Assembly (NCBI GenBank): GCA_022984795.1
Contig: JALIHJ010000014.1
Location: 248,001-312,000 of the forward strand
DNA length: 64,000 nucleotides
DNA from: Fabrea salina
Lineage: Eukaryota; Ciliophora; Heterotrichea; Heterotrichida; Fabreidae
Direction of reading: 5' to 3'
Within the stretch, counting starts at the first letter, position 1, and each line of letters begins with the position of its first letter. A model generated the notes under the pieces. It saw only the letters and a list, made by a program, of their open reading frames with translations. It was not told where the DNA came from and did not search any database. Made by a program: the position numbers and the translations under genes. Positions 1 to 10,512 of this stretch are shown here, piece after piece.

Positions 1-2308
1 AAAGTTCAGCAGCTTCCCAGTGACTCTTCCTTCTTTCTAAAACTTGGGCTCCTTTGTCGAGAGCCCACTGCACGTGGGAAAGGTCTTTTCCAGAAGCCAA
101 AATAATTCCTTTTAAAATGCTCGGAAAGTCTCCTTCTAGCAAAGAGTAGGTGTCTTTGCACAGAAGACTTTGGAAGTGAGCAGGGCATTGTTTGGGCGAA
201 GTGGGCTTTTTAGGGGCTTTGGGAGCTAGCAAGTTCACAGTGTCTACTGCTAGTTGCATAATGGAGTCTTGAGTGCGGGAACGCGAAAGAGACCTTCTTC
301 CTTCTACGCTTTTGATAAGAGGAGAAGGCTTAGGGGACTTCTCGTGCTTGACTTGTCTAGGAGGTGTTTTAGAAGGCACTTTGGACTTAGGAGTAAGTGG
401 AGACTTAGAGTAGTGGTAGTTAGGCAGGAACTCAGTTATCTTTTTGAGAGTTAAGTAGTAAAAACAGTTGTTGAGCAGTCTGCAGATCAAAAGGTGTCTT
501 TCAGCAGAGGACTCCGTGAAGAACTTAGACTTTAAGTTGCCAGGGAGTTTGTTAAGGATCTTTTTGGCTTTGGAACTGATACAGGTGTTTTCCTTCTTGT
601 GAGTGTAGAGTTGGTCATACGAGTAAATGAGTTCTTTAATGCTCACAGGAAAGTCTAGTATGCTGAAGTTGGAAAAGTTGTTAGAAATGTACAAAAGTTC
701 ATTGTCCATTGCTATTTCTTCACAAACAAACTTAGCACTGAAACCCACTGAACTCAGTAAGTTACCTTCAATGTCCCTCATTTCGTTTTGGTAAATAATA
801 GCTAACTTGCCACTAACTACTCCTAAGTCGTCTGCGGAACCTAACTTACTCAGTCCGCAACTAGTTACAGCGTACACGTTTCCACTAGACAACACAACAA
901 CTTTGTCGTAGCACTCTTCTAGCTTTTCAAGACGCACTTCGCTTTTAGCTATGAAGTGGAAAGCAAACTCAAGTTCTTCTTCTTGGCCTTCTTCACTAAG
1001 CACTTCTAAGCTGTGGACTCCGTTTTTGCTGATGTAAAGAAGTTCCCCCTTGCCTCCCCACTTCATGCCTATTATGCTTTGAGGAGTTTCGAGTTCGTAA
1101 CTAAAGATCTCTGTTTGGTCGTTGTGGTGGAGGTTCAGGATCTCCAAGGAGTTTTGGCCTGTGAGCAAAGCTAAGTACTCCCCTGTTTTACTGATGCACA
1201 TTTCGAGTACAGGATTCGTGAAGTTCTTGATTTTGGACACTTCTTGTTTAAGCACGTTGATTTCGTGCAAGCAGTTCCCCGAAATAGCGTATACTTTGTG
1301 AGTGTAGGCACACAAAAAGTCTATAGTTTCAGCGAAGTAAATGCGCTTAGTGAAGGTGTGGGCTTTCAAACTAAGCAAAGACAAGTACTGCTGACCAGAA
1401 ACCACCAAGTAAACTGAGTCCTTAATAAAAGTTGAACAGTAGTTTCCACAAGGCACGTTCAGGGCTTCCTGTGCAACCTGACTTAGTCTCCAAGGCTTGC
1501 GTAAGTAGTACAGGTTGAGAGTAGAACTTAAACTAACTATGTAAAAAAAGTTGTGTGTAAGACTCATGTTGCCTACACAGACCTTCCCCATTTCGTTGGT
1601 TTTTTCAGACTCAAAGAGTTTTTTGTGCCTGGGAAGTTCAGTGTTCTTTTTGGCCTTCCACAAAGAGATTCTGTGCTGTGAGTTAACAAACAAGTAGTTT
1701 GGTTGGTTAGTGAAGCAGTGTATGTGTAGTATGCTAGGTTCTTTGAAGCAGTGAACTAAGTGCTTTTGGCTTTTCTATTTAAAACTTACAATGTTGTAGA
1801 GTGAAACTCCTTTGTCTTGGACAACGTACACACAGTCCAGAAACCCATTAGCCCACTTTACAAAGCGCGGAGCTTCAATCTTCAAACGAGTCACAGAGTC
1901 CCCAACAACCCAAATTCCAGAACTGAATCCTACGAGGACTCTTCCTTGGTTCATTAAGTCTGCGTCTAAGTAGTCGCCTGATATTTCTACGTCCTTTTCT
2001 TTTATGAACAATCTGTCTTTGAAAAGCACTGCAAGACTGCCTACCCAGCACAAGTCTTTTACTTTGGAACTCCGGAGCAACTTAGGGGGCGACTTGAGGT
2101 TGCAGCTCCAAAGAGAGTCCCCGGCTAAGTACACTTCTTCATTGCCCCATACTATTCTTTTAACTCCGCGGAGTTTGACTTCACACACAATCTTCCAACT
2201 AAGCAAGTCAAACACTACCACTAGTTCAGGGAACCCTAAAGCTACTAACTGCTGCGGACCCAACTCTGCACACACTACTTCTTTCGTGCTTAGCCAGCCT
2301 GTTTCCAT
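1..2308 (-). CDS. Beta-propeller-like protein, partial (runs off left edge)
   Basis: The start is the ATG at 2308. Exon 1 (2308-1790) encodes 173 residues. A 15-base intron (1775-1789) follows, then exon 2 stays open for 591 codons to the left edge, so 764 residues are visible and the C-terminus is missing. The first ~600 residues are runs of short hydrophobic strands, often ending in W or aromatic residues, which suggests WD-like propeller blades. Residues about 620-680 are a Lys/Ser/Pro-rich linker with SR-type motifs, and the rest looks helical. I cannot name the family; WDR-type trafficking or cilia proteins share this plan. Without splicing, the frame would end at the TAG inside the intron. 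The next gene upstream, NEDD1, lies on the same strand and ends 17 bases from this start. Confidence 0.75.
1775..1789 (-). other. 15-base spliceosomal intron
   Basis: On the minus strand the intron reads GTAAGTTTTAAATAG. Removing it joins two long open frames in phase 0. If it is kept, its last three bases are an in-frame TAG. Confidence 0.85.
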
Positions 2309-2325
2309 TTCAATTTAAATTAGCA

Positions 2326-3916
2326 TTAGTAAGTGCTGTGACGAAGACGCATGTTTTCTTCTTTAAGTTCTTCAATTTGTTGCAGCAGTTGTGAGTTTTG
2401 GGTTGAGTACTCTTCTAGCATCGATTTCAGCTCAGCCTACTTACATCTCACCTGCTGAATGGTGAACTGCCGAATAACTTCAACGTGCAAGTTGTTGATG
2501 TTGTCACTCAGGGACAGAATTGCATCTTCTTGTCTGTCAAGTCTTCCTTGGATGAGGTTGATTTTCCCAGTTAGGTCTTCGGAGTTTTGTGCTGGTTGGG
2601 GAGTTTCTGTTTTGGGGGGTTCTTCTTTCCTGGGAAGGGTTTGTGACCTTTGTCTGGGGGGTTCTTTAGTTTCTTCAACAGTGTTTTCAGTTTCTTTTGA
2701 AAAGGATTCTTCAAGTAACTCTTTGGGTTGTTTAACTTCATTGGGTTCTTTAAGTTCATTGGACTCACTAGGTGTTTGAGGGGACTCAGAGGACTCAGGC
2801 TGTTCAGGCTTGGCTTCTTCCTGGCGTTGTTTCCTTTTGGCTTCAACTCTCATGCGGGCTTCTTGTTTGATTTCTTCAATGCTTCTGAAACGTTGCTGGG
2901 TAACGTTGTCTCTGCCTGGAAAATTGAGTGGGGAGTCCTTTACAGATATTGGTTTAAAGTTAGAAGGAGTCTTTTGAGGAGCTGCTCTGGACTCTGAGTT
3001 CCTAATCTTAGAAAACTCCACCCAGTTCACACTGGTGCTTTCGTGTCCGCGGAGCACAGCTTTGGTGTTGTTAATAGCTCTCAAATCGTAAATCTGGACA
3101 CTTCCATACAAAGTGCCCACTCCAATAGTGTGCCCGTCTCCATAAAAAGACAAGCAAGTTATTGGAGAGTCAGTTTCCATAGTTTTCACAGGCCGCTTTT
3201 CATGGATGTCGAAGAACTGGATCTTTTGGTCAAGTCCACTTGTGCAAAGCAGCATGTGATTAACTGCAGAAAAGGCAAGTCCTGTTACAGGGGAGTTGTG
3301 TGTAGTTGCAAAGTTGCACACTGAACTCCTTGAGTTGCAGTCCCAAACATACACTGAGCCATTTTCAGAAGCTGCACCTAAGTAGTGTCTTTTAAAAGGT
3401 GAGTAAGCAATCTTTTTAATCCCTCCTGAACCCCTATACTTAAAGTTAGCTACAGACACCCCTGTAAGCAGTGAGTGAAGAATTATCTCCCCACTCATAC
3501 TGCTACTTGCTAACTGTGAGTCTATGGCATTCCAAGCCACACAAGTCACAGCTTCAGTGTGGTCTGAAAAGTTCATAGTTGACTCTCTTTTGCGCAAGTC
3601 CCACACTCGCACAATTCCGTCTGTGTAAGCGCCTGCAATCAAGTCTGACTTAGAAGTGAAGGATAAACAGTTCACGGGGGAGCTTTCGTTGGAAGCCAAT
3701 ACTCCAAGTTTTTCAGCTGTTTCTGAGTGCGACAAGAAAATTTGGGAGTCTTCTCCTCCAGTTGCAATAACTCGGTTGTTGTGATTCCAAGTCACACACT
3801 TTACCTTTCCAGCGTGAGGCTGGAAGCGTGTGAGGGGGGCTGGGGACTCCAAGTCGTGAGTAAGTACTACCTGTGCTATTAGTTACCGTGCTGCAGGATG
3901 CTATGAAAGTTGACAT
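2326..3916 (-). CDS. NEDD1: NEDD1-like WD40 protein, gamma-tubulin ring recruiter
   Basis: Three exons (3916-3887, 3870-2452, 2436-2326) give 519 residues. NEDD1 brings gamma-tubulin complexes to centrosomes or basal bodies. Residues ~20-300 form WD40 repeats (for example VRVWDLRKRE and YVWDCNS). Residues ~320-450 are a charged Lys/Glu/Pro linker. The C-terminal ~65 residues are a coiled coil. The last exon supplies the segment ending EELKEENMRLRH, which matches the conserved LREENKRLR-type end of NEDD1 in animals, so splicing is needed to complete the family's gamma-tubulin-binding tail. The first ATG lies in a 10-codon exon; the long central frame itself has no suitable ATG at its start. 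In a ciliate this protein would act at the many basal bodies. Confidence 0.88.
2437..2451 (-). other. 15-base intron in NEDD1
   Basis: It reads GTGAGATGTAAGTAG on the minus strand. Removal joins the central frame to the conserved coiled-coil tail; retention ends the protein at the TAG inside it. The GTG start of the intron differs from the usual GTA. Confidence 0.85.
3871..3886 (-). other. 16-base intron in NEDD1
   Basis: It reads GTAACTAATAGCACAG on the minus strand. Removal links a 10-codon ATG exon (from 3916) to the WD40 frame. The frame continues upstream of the first recognisable WD residues, so an added N-terminal exon is needed. Exact borders could shift slightly. Confidence 0.7.
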
Positions 3917-3947
3917 TCTTAAATTACCGCTTATAAATTAATTAAAA

Positions 3948-5801
3948 CTAGTCTTTAGGTTTCTTTTTAAGCGACTCCCAGAAAAGCTTTTCTAGTCGGC
4001 CAAAAGGACACTCAACTAGCAAAAATATAGGCACTGCAACTAAAAAGCACAACAGCAGCACTGAAATAGCATCCTTGTAAATATTCAAATTAGATATGTA
4101 AACTCCCATTTTTTGTGACTTGTAAATAACCTCTGTAAGTGACAAGTGAATCAAGTACACACAAAAATTCAAGTTGGCAAAAGGGTTCCAAAAAGGCCAA
4201 GACAAAAACTGCCCTATAAAAGAGAAGTACCCCAGCACCAGGGGCAAAAACATCAGAGTTAGTGAAAAGCCCAAAAACAACCTGTTTAAACTCAGCCACG
4301 CCACGTTTTCGGATTTGGACCAGCTACTGAACTCAAAGTTGTCTCCAGGGTAACGATAAGCTGTGTACTGGATAAATATCAGAAAAGAAAAGCACCCAAG
4401 TCCAGCAAGAAACAAACCCACTCTGCACCAGAACTTTTCAAACAAGCCAGCTATCTTTAACGCAAAGGCATCGTAGGTTTCGCCTGTGTCAAGTTTCCTT
4501 TTGTAAGAGTACATAACAAACCCAGAAGCTAGTCCCAAAGCGTAAGGCCCCACTCTGCAGTAAGGCTTCACATAGTAGTAGTCCATTAAGTCTTTTTGGG
4601 ACTCACTCACCATAACTAAGTTTAAGTCATGCTGTTCAGCCACTCCCAAAGAACTAAAAACCATAACTAAATTCAAGGCAGCAATGCAGCCCCAGCCGAC
4701 CCACTTATTTACTTTCCCGTATAAGTACATCACTGGGAGAGACAGTATAAAGAACTGCATGTCGTTCGCAAGGTACCAACCTACGCCTATGCAGGAGTTC
4801 CTTCGGAAGTCAGGAACAAAGTTGTTTGTGTAAGTCAAGTTCGTCCACCAGTAGTCGTAGCAGTCATCATTTGACAAGTCTCCAGAGTACCACACTGGAC
4901 CTGAGCCTAGGTACTTCTGCAAAGACCAAAACAAAAACGTCACAAACAGAAACAAAGGAGTGATTCTTAAGAACCTATGCACTACTGGAACGAAGAACCC
5001 AGGAAAGCCCCTTGCATTCATTTCTTTAAGCATCAAATAGGACATCAAAAAGGCTGAAAGCCAAAAAAACACGTCCACAGCAAAAAAGGCTCCGTAAATG
5101 ATTGTAGAAGAAAACATCTCAACGTAGTCTGGAGTCTTCACAACGTTAGAGCACACAGAGTAAGCTAAGTACTGAATAGCTACGTGTCCCAAAATCACCC
5201 AGGAGATTGAAATCACCCTTATTCCGTTTAAACTGTCCAAAGAGTCCCTGGTGCCCCTTCCTGCAAACACCCTTTTGAAGTTACTCACTGCTGAGAAGCA
5301 CAAAAACACCTTCCAAATTCCCTTGTCAAACACTGTTTTGGTTCCACTTAAAGGCTCACTTGCCAGCTCAGCCACAGAACCAATAAGCACTAAAAGCCCC
5401 AAAAAACTAATGAAAGTCACCATAGCAACAGCTCCTCCAGAAAGACTCCCCCACTTTTCTCGGACCTCTTCTTGGCTGAAGTGCACTTCAAAACCAGCTT
5501 CTCCAGAAGCTAAGGAGTAGTAGTCTTCTTTGGAACAAGAACTTGGTCCGCAAAAAGAAAGCACTACCCAAGGTTGCCTTGACAACTCAAAAATAGTGTA
5601 CTTTGCTTCACTTAGCAAATTGCAATCTTCGTACCTGCCTAAGTCGTTTAAACTTTTTCCACTGTAAAAAAACATTTTAGAGTAAACACTATCTGACTGG
5701 AAGTCAGTTGCGTGGGACGCTATTTGGAGTAGGTCCAAGACGCACTGGGTGTAGTCCGCCTGAACAGCAACAACAGCCATTACTGCCAATAGTTTTTCCA
5801 T
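3948..5801 (-). CDS. NRF-6/acyltransferase-3 type membrane protein
   Basis: 617 residues from the ATG at 5801. A hydrophobic N-terminus (residues 1-16) looks like a signal peptide. It is followed by a Cys-containing extracellular NRF domain (residues ~17-115; CGPSSC near 95) and one membrane helix near 125-150. A long acyltransferase-3 region of about ten helices opens with LNGIRVISISWVILGH, where the His is the family's conserved catalytic candidate. Worm NRF-6 and relatives are thought to transfer acyl groups or move lipophilic molecules across membranes; the substrate here is unknown. Length and domain order match the animal family. It shares a 27-base divergent gap with the gene on the right. 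Confidence 0.85.
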   Translation of the reverse strand: MEKLLAVMAVVAVQADYTQCVLDLLQIASHATDFQSDSVYSKMFFYSGKSLNDLGRYEDCNLLSEAKYTIFELSRQPWVVLSFCGPSSCSKEDYYSLASGEAGFEVHFSQEEVREKWGSLSGGAVAMVTFISFLGLLVLIGSVAELASEPLSGTKTVFDKGIWKVFLCFSAVSNFKRVFAGRGTRDSLDSLNGIRVISISWVILGHVAIQYLAYSVCSNVVKTPDYVEMFSSTIIYGAFFAVDVFFWLSAFLMSYLMLKEMNARGFPGFFVPVVHRFLRITPLFLFVTFLFWSLQKYLGSGPVWYSGDLSNDDCYDYWWTNLTYTNNFVPDFRRNSCIGVGWYLANDMQFFILSLPVMYLYGKVNKWVGWGCIAALNLVMVFSSLGVAEQHDLNLVMVSESQKDLMDYYYVKPYCRVGPYALGLASGFVMYSYKRKLDTGETYDAFALKIAGLFEKFWCRVGLFLAGLGCFSFLIFIQYTAYRYPGDNFEFSSWSKSENVAWLSLNRLFLGFSLTLMFLPLVLGYFSFIGQFLSWPFWNPFANLNFCVYLIHLSLTEVIYKSQKMGVYISNLNIYKDAISVLLLCFLVAVPIFLLVECPFGRLEKLFWESLKKKPKD

Positions 5802-5828
5802 AATATGTTTTTTTGCATAATTTAAATT

Positions 5829-6491
5829 ATGAAAAATTCAAACGAGAACCTTCCTAGTGAGTCAGGCAGTCAAAACTCACACAGCATTAGTTTCTGCAGC
5901 GAACCTGAGTCTTTTCGGTTCCAAAGAGCACGTGGTCCTGAAATTAGAAGCATGTCTAGGTACCTAGAAGAGCGCCCAAAAGGACTAGCTAAGGCTAAGT
6001 TTTCTGAGAACTCGAAAGGCAGTTTTTCCATTGCACAGGACCAACCTCTCGACTTCAAGCCTGCCAAAAAGCTTTTCCCAGCATACAAACCCAGCGAACC
6101 GTCTGGAAAAGACTTTTCCAAAAAAGTCAGATCCCAGACTCCCATGCGCAACCCTATTTTGCAAAGCGACTCCTGCTTTGAAGAGAGCCAAAACACCCTT
6201 AGGAAGCAAGGAGTTTGTGCTCCCTCACCTCAGGTGCTTTACTCAAACAACCGGAAGTACTGCCTTCCATCAGAGTCTGGACATAAACAATACAGCTAGT
6301 AATTGGTATCCAGCTACAAAAGAAACTCAAGCAATGTGTTTTCAAGCAACCCTCCAGAAAGACCTTTACTCTCACACAAAAGACAAGTTGAAAACAAGCC
6401 AGTGTCTTCTGTAAACGAACTCCTTAAGTACAACTACCCCTCTCCAGCGACTTCGATCACTGATAAACCTACTAACGTCTCTTTCTTTTAA
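5829..6491 (+). CDS. Ser/Lys-rich protein of unknown function, two exons
   Basis: ATG at 5829; exons 5829-6298 and 6314-6491 give 215 residues. The 15-base intron makes the unspliced message end at TAG 6297-6299. The protein is rich in Ser, Asn, Lys and Pro, with no membrane helix, Cys pairs or known fold that I recognise, and is probably largely disordered. The stop is only 13 bases before the next start on the same strand, which encodes a coiled-coil protein. A cytoskeletal or cortical role is a guess from this neighbour only. Confidence 0.65.
6299..6313 (+). other. 15-base intron
   Basis: It reads GTAATTGGTATCCAG. Splicing changes AGC TAG TAA into AGC TAC TAC and opens a further 59 codons with the same Ser/Asn-rich composition as the first exon. 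Confidence 0.75.
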
Positions 6492-6504
6492 ATTGCAGTT
6501 AAAT

Positions 6505-7533
6505 ATGAAAAGAACAGGCAGGAAGAGATCCACCAGTGCCAAACGAAACTCTAGTAAATCCCAAATTCGTGACGATGAAGAAACTAACTTAGTCAAAATG
6601 CTGAGTCAAAGAGCTGGCAGTGACCGACAAATAATCCTAACTAAGGAACAGTACGAAGAAATGAGGGACGCCCAGCTCCAGTTAGAAGACGCCAAGTCCC
6701 GAGCTAAGGAAGCCGAAAGGGAACTTGCCCGAATCAAATACGACTACTCAGAACTCCAAGACTACAAAGAGAAACTAGAAGGAGAACTGGACTCCAAAGA
6801 GTTCCAAGAGTTCACTTTTAAATCCAGTCCTACTAACGACGAAAACTTCGACAAAGACGTAGTTAAACTAAGGGACTCCCTTAACGAAATAGAGAAAATA
6901 GTAAGTCACCGGTCTGCTGTTAGCCGAAAACAACTCCACAAAGTCAACAAAGTCCTTGTGTCCCACACCAAAATTCTGTTAGACGAGAAACTTTCCCACT
7001 TAGGCAAAAAAGAACTCATAAAAGGAATTAAAGAAATCAGTCACTGCGTGAACGCTGTGATGGACTTGCTTTCGGAGTCCCAAGAAAGCCCAAAAGAAGA
7101 CGGCAAAGAAGAAACTATTCTTAAGTACAGACAAGCACTCCAAAACATGTATGAACAAACCAAAAGTTTAAAAGACAGACTAAAAGACCTCGAATCCAGT
7201 GGAGGCCTTAAAAAAGTCATAGAGGACCAAGAAGCCAAAGTCCAAACTTTAGAGCAGGAAAAAGAAGTACTGCTTCAACACATTGCTTCTCTCCAAACTT
7301 CTTTAAGCGAGCAGTGCTCTGTGATAGAGCACCTAAAAGCAGTCATAGCTTCTATGTCGGGGTCTTCGCCTTCCCGTGAGACCAGAGTTCCTTCAGTGTC
7401 TTACTTGGAGTCTCCTCAAAAAGCCTACCAGCCTGACTACGAACAAGAAAAGCAACTCCAACACGAGATTTCTTCTCTGGACCAGGAAATCCAGGAACTC
7501 CAGAACTCACTCCAGCGAGCTTTGTCTAGGTAA
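6505..7533 (+). CDS. Coiled-coil protein
   Basis: 342 residues from the ATG at 6505. An in-frame TTG lies 12 bases earlier, but the ATG is preferred. The N-terminus is basic (MKRTGRKRSTSAKRNSS). Residues ~45-110, 200-275 and 305-342 have heptad-like Leu spacing with dense Glu/Lys, typical of long coiled coils. No enzyme motif is visible. Such proteins in ciliates often belong to basal bodies or cytoskeletal fibres, but nothing here proves that. Confidence 0.75.
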   Translation: MKRTGRKRSTSAKRNSSKSQIRDDEETNLVKMLSQRAGSDRQIILTKEQYEEMRDAQLQLEDAKSRAKEAERELARIKYDYSELQDYKEKLEGELDSKEFQEFTFKSSPTNDENFDKDVVKLRDSLNEIEKIVSHRSAVSRKQLHKVNKVLVSHTKILLDEKLSHLGKKELIKGIKEISHCVNAVMDLLSESQESPKEDGKEETILKYRQALQNMYEQTKSLKDRLKDLESSGGLKKVIEDQEAKVQTLEQEKEVLLQHIASLQTSLSEQCSVIEHLKAVIASMSGSSPSRETRVPSVSYLESPQKAYQPDYEQEKQLQHEISSLDQEIQELQNSLQRALSR

Positions 7534-7540
7534 TGTAGTA

Positions 7541-8095
7541 TTATTTAACTGTGTTAGTTCTTCCTCGGAACCTAGGAGAAGTAGGTCGCTCTGCAGGTTC
7601 AGAATTTCTGAAGTAAGGCGACTTAGGTCGCCTGGTGACTTTTATCTTAGGACTTTTGAACTTTAAGTCCTTTTGGTGTTTTTTAAAAACTTCTTTTACA
7701 GTTTCAAGGCTGCTTTTGTTAGGACTGGGGTCCAGCAAAGAACGAGTGTTTTTAGCAATTTCTATGATGTCCTTTTCGTTGTTTTTCCTTTCAGTAGAAA
7801 CAGGTCTGTGGTGCTTGGAAAAGATCATTTGGTCTTTTCGGTTAAGAAGTCGGCCTACGCTTTTGTACCTCTGCCACTCAGTTTCGACTGACTGGAGTTT
7901 TTTCCAAGTAGAGACTTCAGGGCTGCAGGACCTGTCTGTTTTCATTTTGGCCCTTTCTTTGTCCAGGGCTTTGATGTCCAGTTTAGGACTGTGACTTCCT
8001 CTGGCAGTTTTGTTGGAGTACTTAATGCTTAGGCAAGGCTTGAGTAGCAAAGGAGAAATAGGTCTGTGTTTAATTCTTGCAAGGTTAATTTTCAT
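7541..8095 (-). CDS. Basic protein of unknown function
   Basis: 184 residues from the ATG at 8095, ending TAA only 7 bases from the stop of the convergent coiled-coil gene. Very rich in Lys, Arg and Ser-Pro motifs (SPK, SPR, SPY). No helix long enough for a membrane and no recognisable domain. The Ser-Pro sites suggest phosphorylation; a microtubule- or nucleic-acid-bound protein is possible. Confidence 0.65.
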   Translation of the reverse strand: MKINLARIKHRPISPLLLKPCLSIKYSNKTARGSHSPKLDIKALDKERAKMKTDRSCSPEVSTWKKLQSVETEWQRYKSVGRLLNRKDQMIFSKHHRPVSTERKNNEKDIIEIAKNTRSLLDPSPNKSSLETVKEVFKKHQKDLKFKSPKIKVTRRPKSPYFRNSEPAERPTSPRFRGRTNTVK

Positions 8096-8171
8096 CTATA
8101 ACAATTAATATTACAGCAATGCTTCCAATTACTGAACCAAGTTAATTAACGAATAAGCAAACATAAATAAA

Positions 8172-9233
8172 ATGAACAGAGTCCCTAAAGAAAAGTCCAG
8201 CGAACTAACTAAAATCGAAAAAAGGTACGAAGCAGCCCACAAAAAAATCCAACAACAAAACTCAAGAAACCAAAACAAGTACCTCCGAGTCATACTCCAA
8301 AACTACAGCTCAGTAATTAATAAACCCCGACCTAAACCCGAACCAAAGCCAGTTTCTGAGTCTGAAGAAGAAGACACCCTTGAAGAAGCCCCTAAATTCG
8401 AAGTCACTTTCAGGGACTTATCTTCTAACTCCCAAATTAACCCAACGTCTAGAGAAAAGCAAAGGAAAGTTAGCCAAGCCACTCGACTTGTAGGCTCCAA
8501 CTACCCTGACATAGTGCACGACTACGCTGAAGGGAGAATATCTATGTCACAACTCAAACAGCGTTACTACTCACGTGTCAGAAACATCAACTACACATGC
8601 TTAGACGACTTAAAAGACTTACTTAAAAAAGATACTAACACTGCAAGTGTCAAAATAAGGAGTTGCATAAGGTCTAAGTTTGCCCAACAGTCTAAATCGC
8701 CCCAGAAGTCCGAGTCGCCTTCTTGGAACTCCAGCACAAAAGTCCCTGGCAGAACTTACATGCCCCTTAACGTGGTTTCGAACTACATAGACGCCAAGTC
8801 TGAAAACTCAAGTCTCAAAGAAAGAGCTAAGTCAGCTGGGCGTTCCAGAGAATGGCGTCCCTTCAGCAGAGTAGACTCTTCAGTGCTTTGTTACCATTCA
8901 AGACAAACTAGCTTCAACGAAAAACCTACCAAAAAAGTAAGACATATGCAGCCTTGCAACGTCAACTACGGAGGAAGACTTTCAGCCAAAGCCATGCACG
9001 ACATCCTCGTAGAAACTATTTTTCCCGAGAGAAAACCTCAACCTAGTCCTCTTAAACTCCCCAAAGAAGTTAAAGACGCTGTTAAGAACGCCCGCACCCG
9101 AGTCAAAGACCACAGAAGTACTTCAAGGGGCTCACGCCCCAATACTGCTGTGCTGCGTCAGAGGAAGAACCTGTCTTTTTCTGCTTTTGACGTCCAAGAC
9201 TCTATTTACATTCCAGACACCATTGGCAACTAA
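8172..9233 (+). CDS. Basic protein of unknown function
   Basis: 353 residues from the ATG at 8172. The N-terminal ~45 residues look like a Lys/Gln-rich helix; an acidic patch (SESEEEDTLEE) lies near 65. The middle and C-terminus are strongly basic and Ser-rich with several SP motifs. No family recognised. It stands alone between two AT-rich gaps of about 76 and 97 bases. Confidence 0.65.
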   Translation: MNRVPKEKSSELTKIEKRYEAAHKKIQQQNSRNQNKYLRVILQNYSSVINKPRPKPEPKPVSESEEEDTLEEAPKFEVTFRDLSSNSQINPTSREKQRKVSQATRLVGSNYPDIVHDYAEGRISMSQLKQRYYSRVRNINYTCLDDLKDLLKKDTNTASVKIRSCIRSKFAQQSKSPQKSESPSWNSSTKVPGRTYMPLNVVSNYIDAKSENSSLKERAKSAGRSREWRPFSRVDSSVLCYHSRQTSFNEKPTKKVRHMQPCNVNYGGRLSAKAMHDILVETIFPERKPQPSPLKLPKEVKDAVKNARTRVKDHRSTSRGSRPNTAVLRQRKNLSFSAFDVQDSIYIPDTIGN

Positions 9234-9330
9234 ATTCACCCTATTTAAGTGGCTAATAAATAAAGATGATGATATCCCAGCTCATTTGAGCGATGAAAAG
9301 AGTAATACCCATCTGAATTATTAACTTTAA

Positions 9331-10491
9331 ATGGACTCGCCTAAGAGCCAGTTGTATGTTTGCGGGTCTGGAGAGTGCGAGCAACTTGGGATCCCTGATA
9401 AGTACCTCACTAGAATCCCGCTTTGTGTCAACTTTGGAATCCCTGTAAGCAAAATAGCTTGCGGAGCCATGCACACACTAGTCCTAATTGACATCGGGGA
9501 GGTCTTTTCTTGGGGAACCAACGACGTAGGCGCACTTGGAAGAACTGGCCAAGAAAACGTTCCTGAAAAAATCCCGGGCTTAAGCGCCATAGAGTTCATC
9601 ACAGCAGGAGACTCACACTCAGTGGCACTGAGTCTTTCGGGAAAGCAACTCTATACCTGGGGCAGCTACAGAAACTCAGAAGGAGCCATGACGGCTGGAA
9701 ACCCAGTTCCTTTGGAGGTTTCCAGTCAGTTGGGCCGATTCAAGCAAATGACCCAAATTGTCAGCGGAGGCAACCATGCTTTAGTTTTGGCAGACGGGAA
9801 AGTTTTTGCTTGGGGAGACGCTGAGTTTGGCCAAATAGGACGTTTTCCAAGGTCTCGACACAGAATTAAGCATTCTTTGATGATCGAAAGTATGGGACTC
9901 AAAAGAATTCAAAGGGTGTTTTCGGGCGTGAACCACTCCTTTGCAATGGGAGTTGAAGGGAAAGTTTACGCCTGGGGACTCAACAACTGCGGGCAACTAG
10001 GCAACGGAACCACAGAAAATGCTTCAGTGCCTGAAGAGATCCCTGACTTGGAAGGACTTATGATTACTCAGATCGAAGGAGGCAACAACCACACAATAGC
10101 AGTTACTTTGGACGGGCTGGTGTACGGCTGGGGACTGAACGACTGCTACCAGTTAGGACTGAACAACACTAGGAACTTCTACACTCCCCAACTGTTGCCT
10201 TTATCAAATATTTCGCACGTGAGCTGCGGGTCTAACTTCACCTTGGCTTTGTCTAAGACCGAAAAGGTTTATTCCTGGGGACAGGGAGAAAACTATGTAC
10301 TTATGAACAAAAAGGAAGAAGACTTAAGCATGCCTTACATGGTGGCTTGGAGTGTAGGTAAAGGAATTCAGCAAGTGTGCGCTGGTTCCCAACACATAGT
10401 TCTTTTAGCCAACCCAGCGTTTATGGTGCTTAAACAGTCCAAAAAAAAAGACGGTGAACCTACCAAGAAAACTAAGTTAAGTGATCAGTAA
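9331..10491 (+). CDS. RCC1-repeat propeller protein
   Basis: 386 residues. At least six RCC1 blades carry the typical W-G signatures: SWGTNDVGALG, TWGSY, AWGDAEFGQIG, AWGLNNCGQLGNG, GWGLNDCYQLG and SWGQGENYV. These make a seven-bladed propeller. The C-terminal ~20 residues are Lys-rich (KQSKKKDGEPTKKTK) and could be a nuclear signal or a chromatin or membrane tether. RCC1 itself is a Ran exchange factor, but many RCC1-like proteins serve other GTPases or cilia, so the partner is not assigned. Confidence 0.88.
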   Translation: MDSPKSQLYVCGSGECEQLGIPDKYLTRIPLCVNFGIPVSKIACGAMHTLVLIDIGEVFSWGTNDVGALGRTGQENVPEKIPGLSAIEFITAGDSHSVALSLSGKQLYTWGSYRNSEGAMTAGNPVPLEVSSQLGRFKQMTQIVSGGNHALVLADGKVFAWGDAEFGQIGRFPRSRHRIKHSLMIESMGLKRIQRVFSGVNHSFAMGVEGKVYAWGLNNCGQLGNGTTENASVPEEIPDLEGLMITQIEGGNNHTIAVTLDGLVYGWGLNDCYQLGLNNTRNFYTPQLLPLSNISHVSCGSNFTLALSKTEKVYSWGQGENYVLMNKKEEDLSMPYMVAWSVGKGIQQVCAGSQHIVLLANPAFMVLKQSKKKDGEPTKKTKLSDQ

Positions 10492-10512
10492 CTGGTACTA
10501 TTTAATTTAACA

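Noticed and set aside
6-454. Short frames on both strands near the left edge
   Set aside because: The real frame here is the open minus-strand exon running off the edge; these short frames are out of phase with it.
2004-2318. Plus-strand frame antisense to the left-edge gene
   Set aside because: It lies opposite a gene supported by splicing and strand-rich coding pattern; the C-rich codon bias of true genes creates such shadows.
3713-3916. 67-codon minus-strand frame as a separate gene
   Set aside because: Its first ten codons are NEDD1 exon 1; the rest is unspliced read-through in the wrong frame.
5829-7533. One gene joining the Ser-rich and coiled-coil frames
   Set aside because: The first frame ends in TAA and no 15-18 base GT-AG segment removes it; a new ATG follows 13 bases later.
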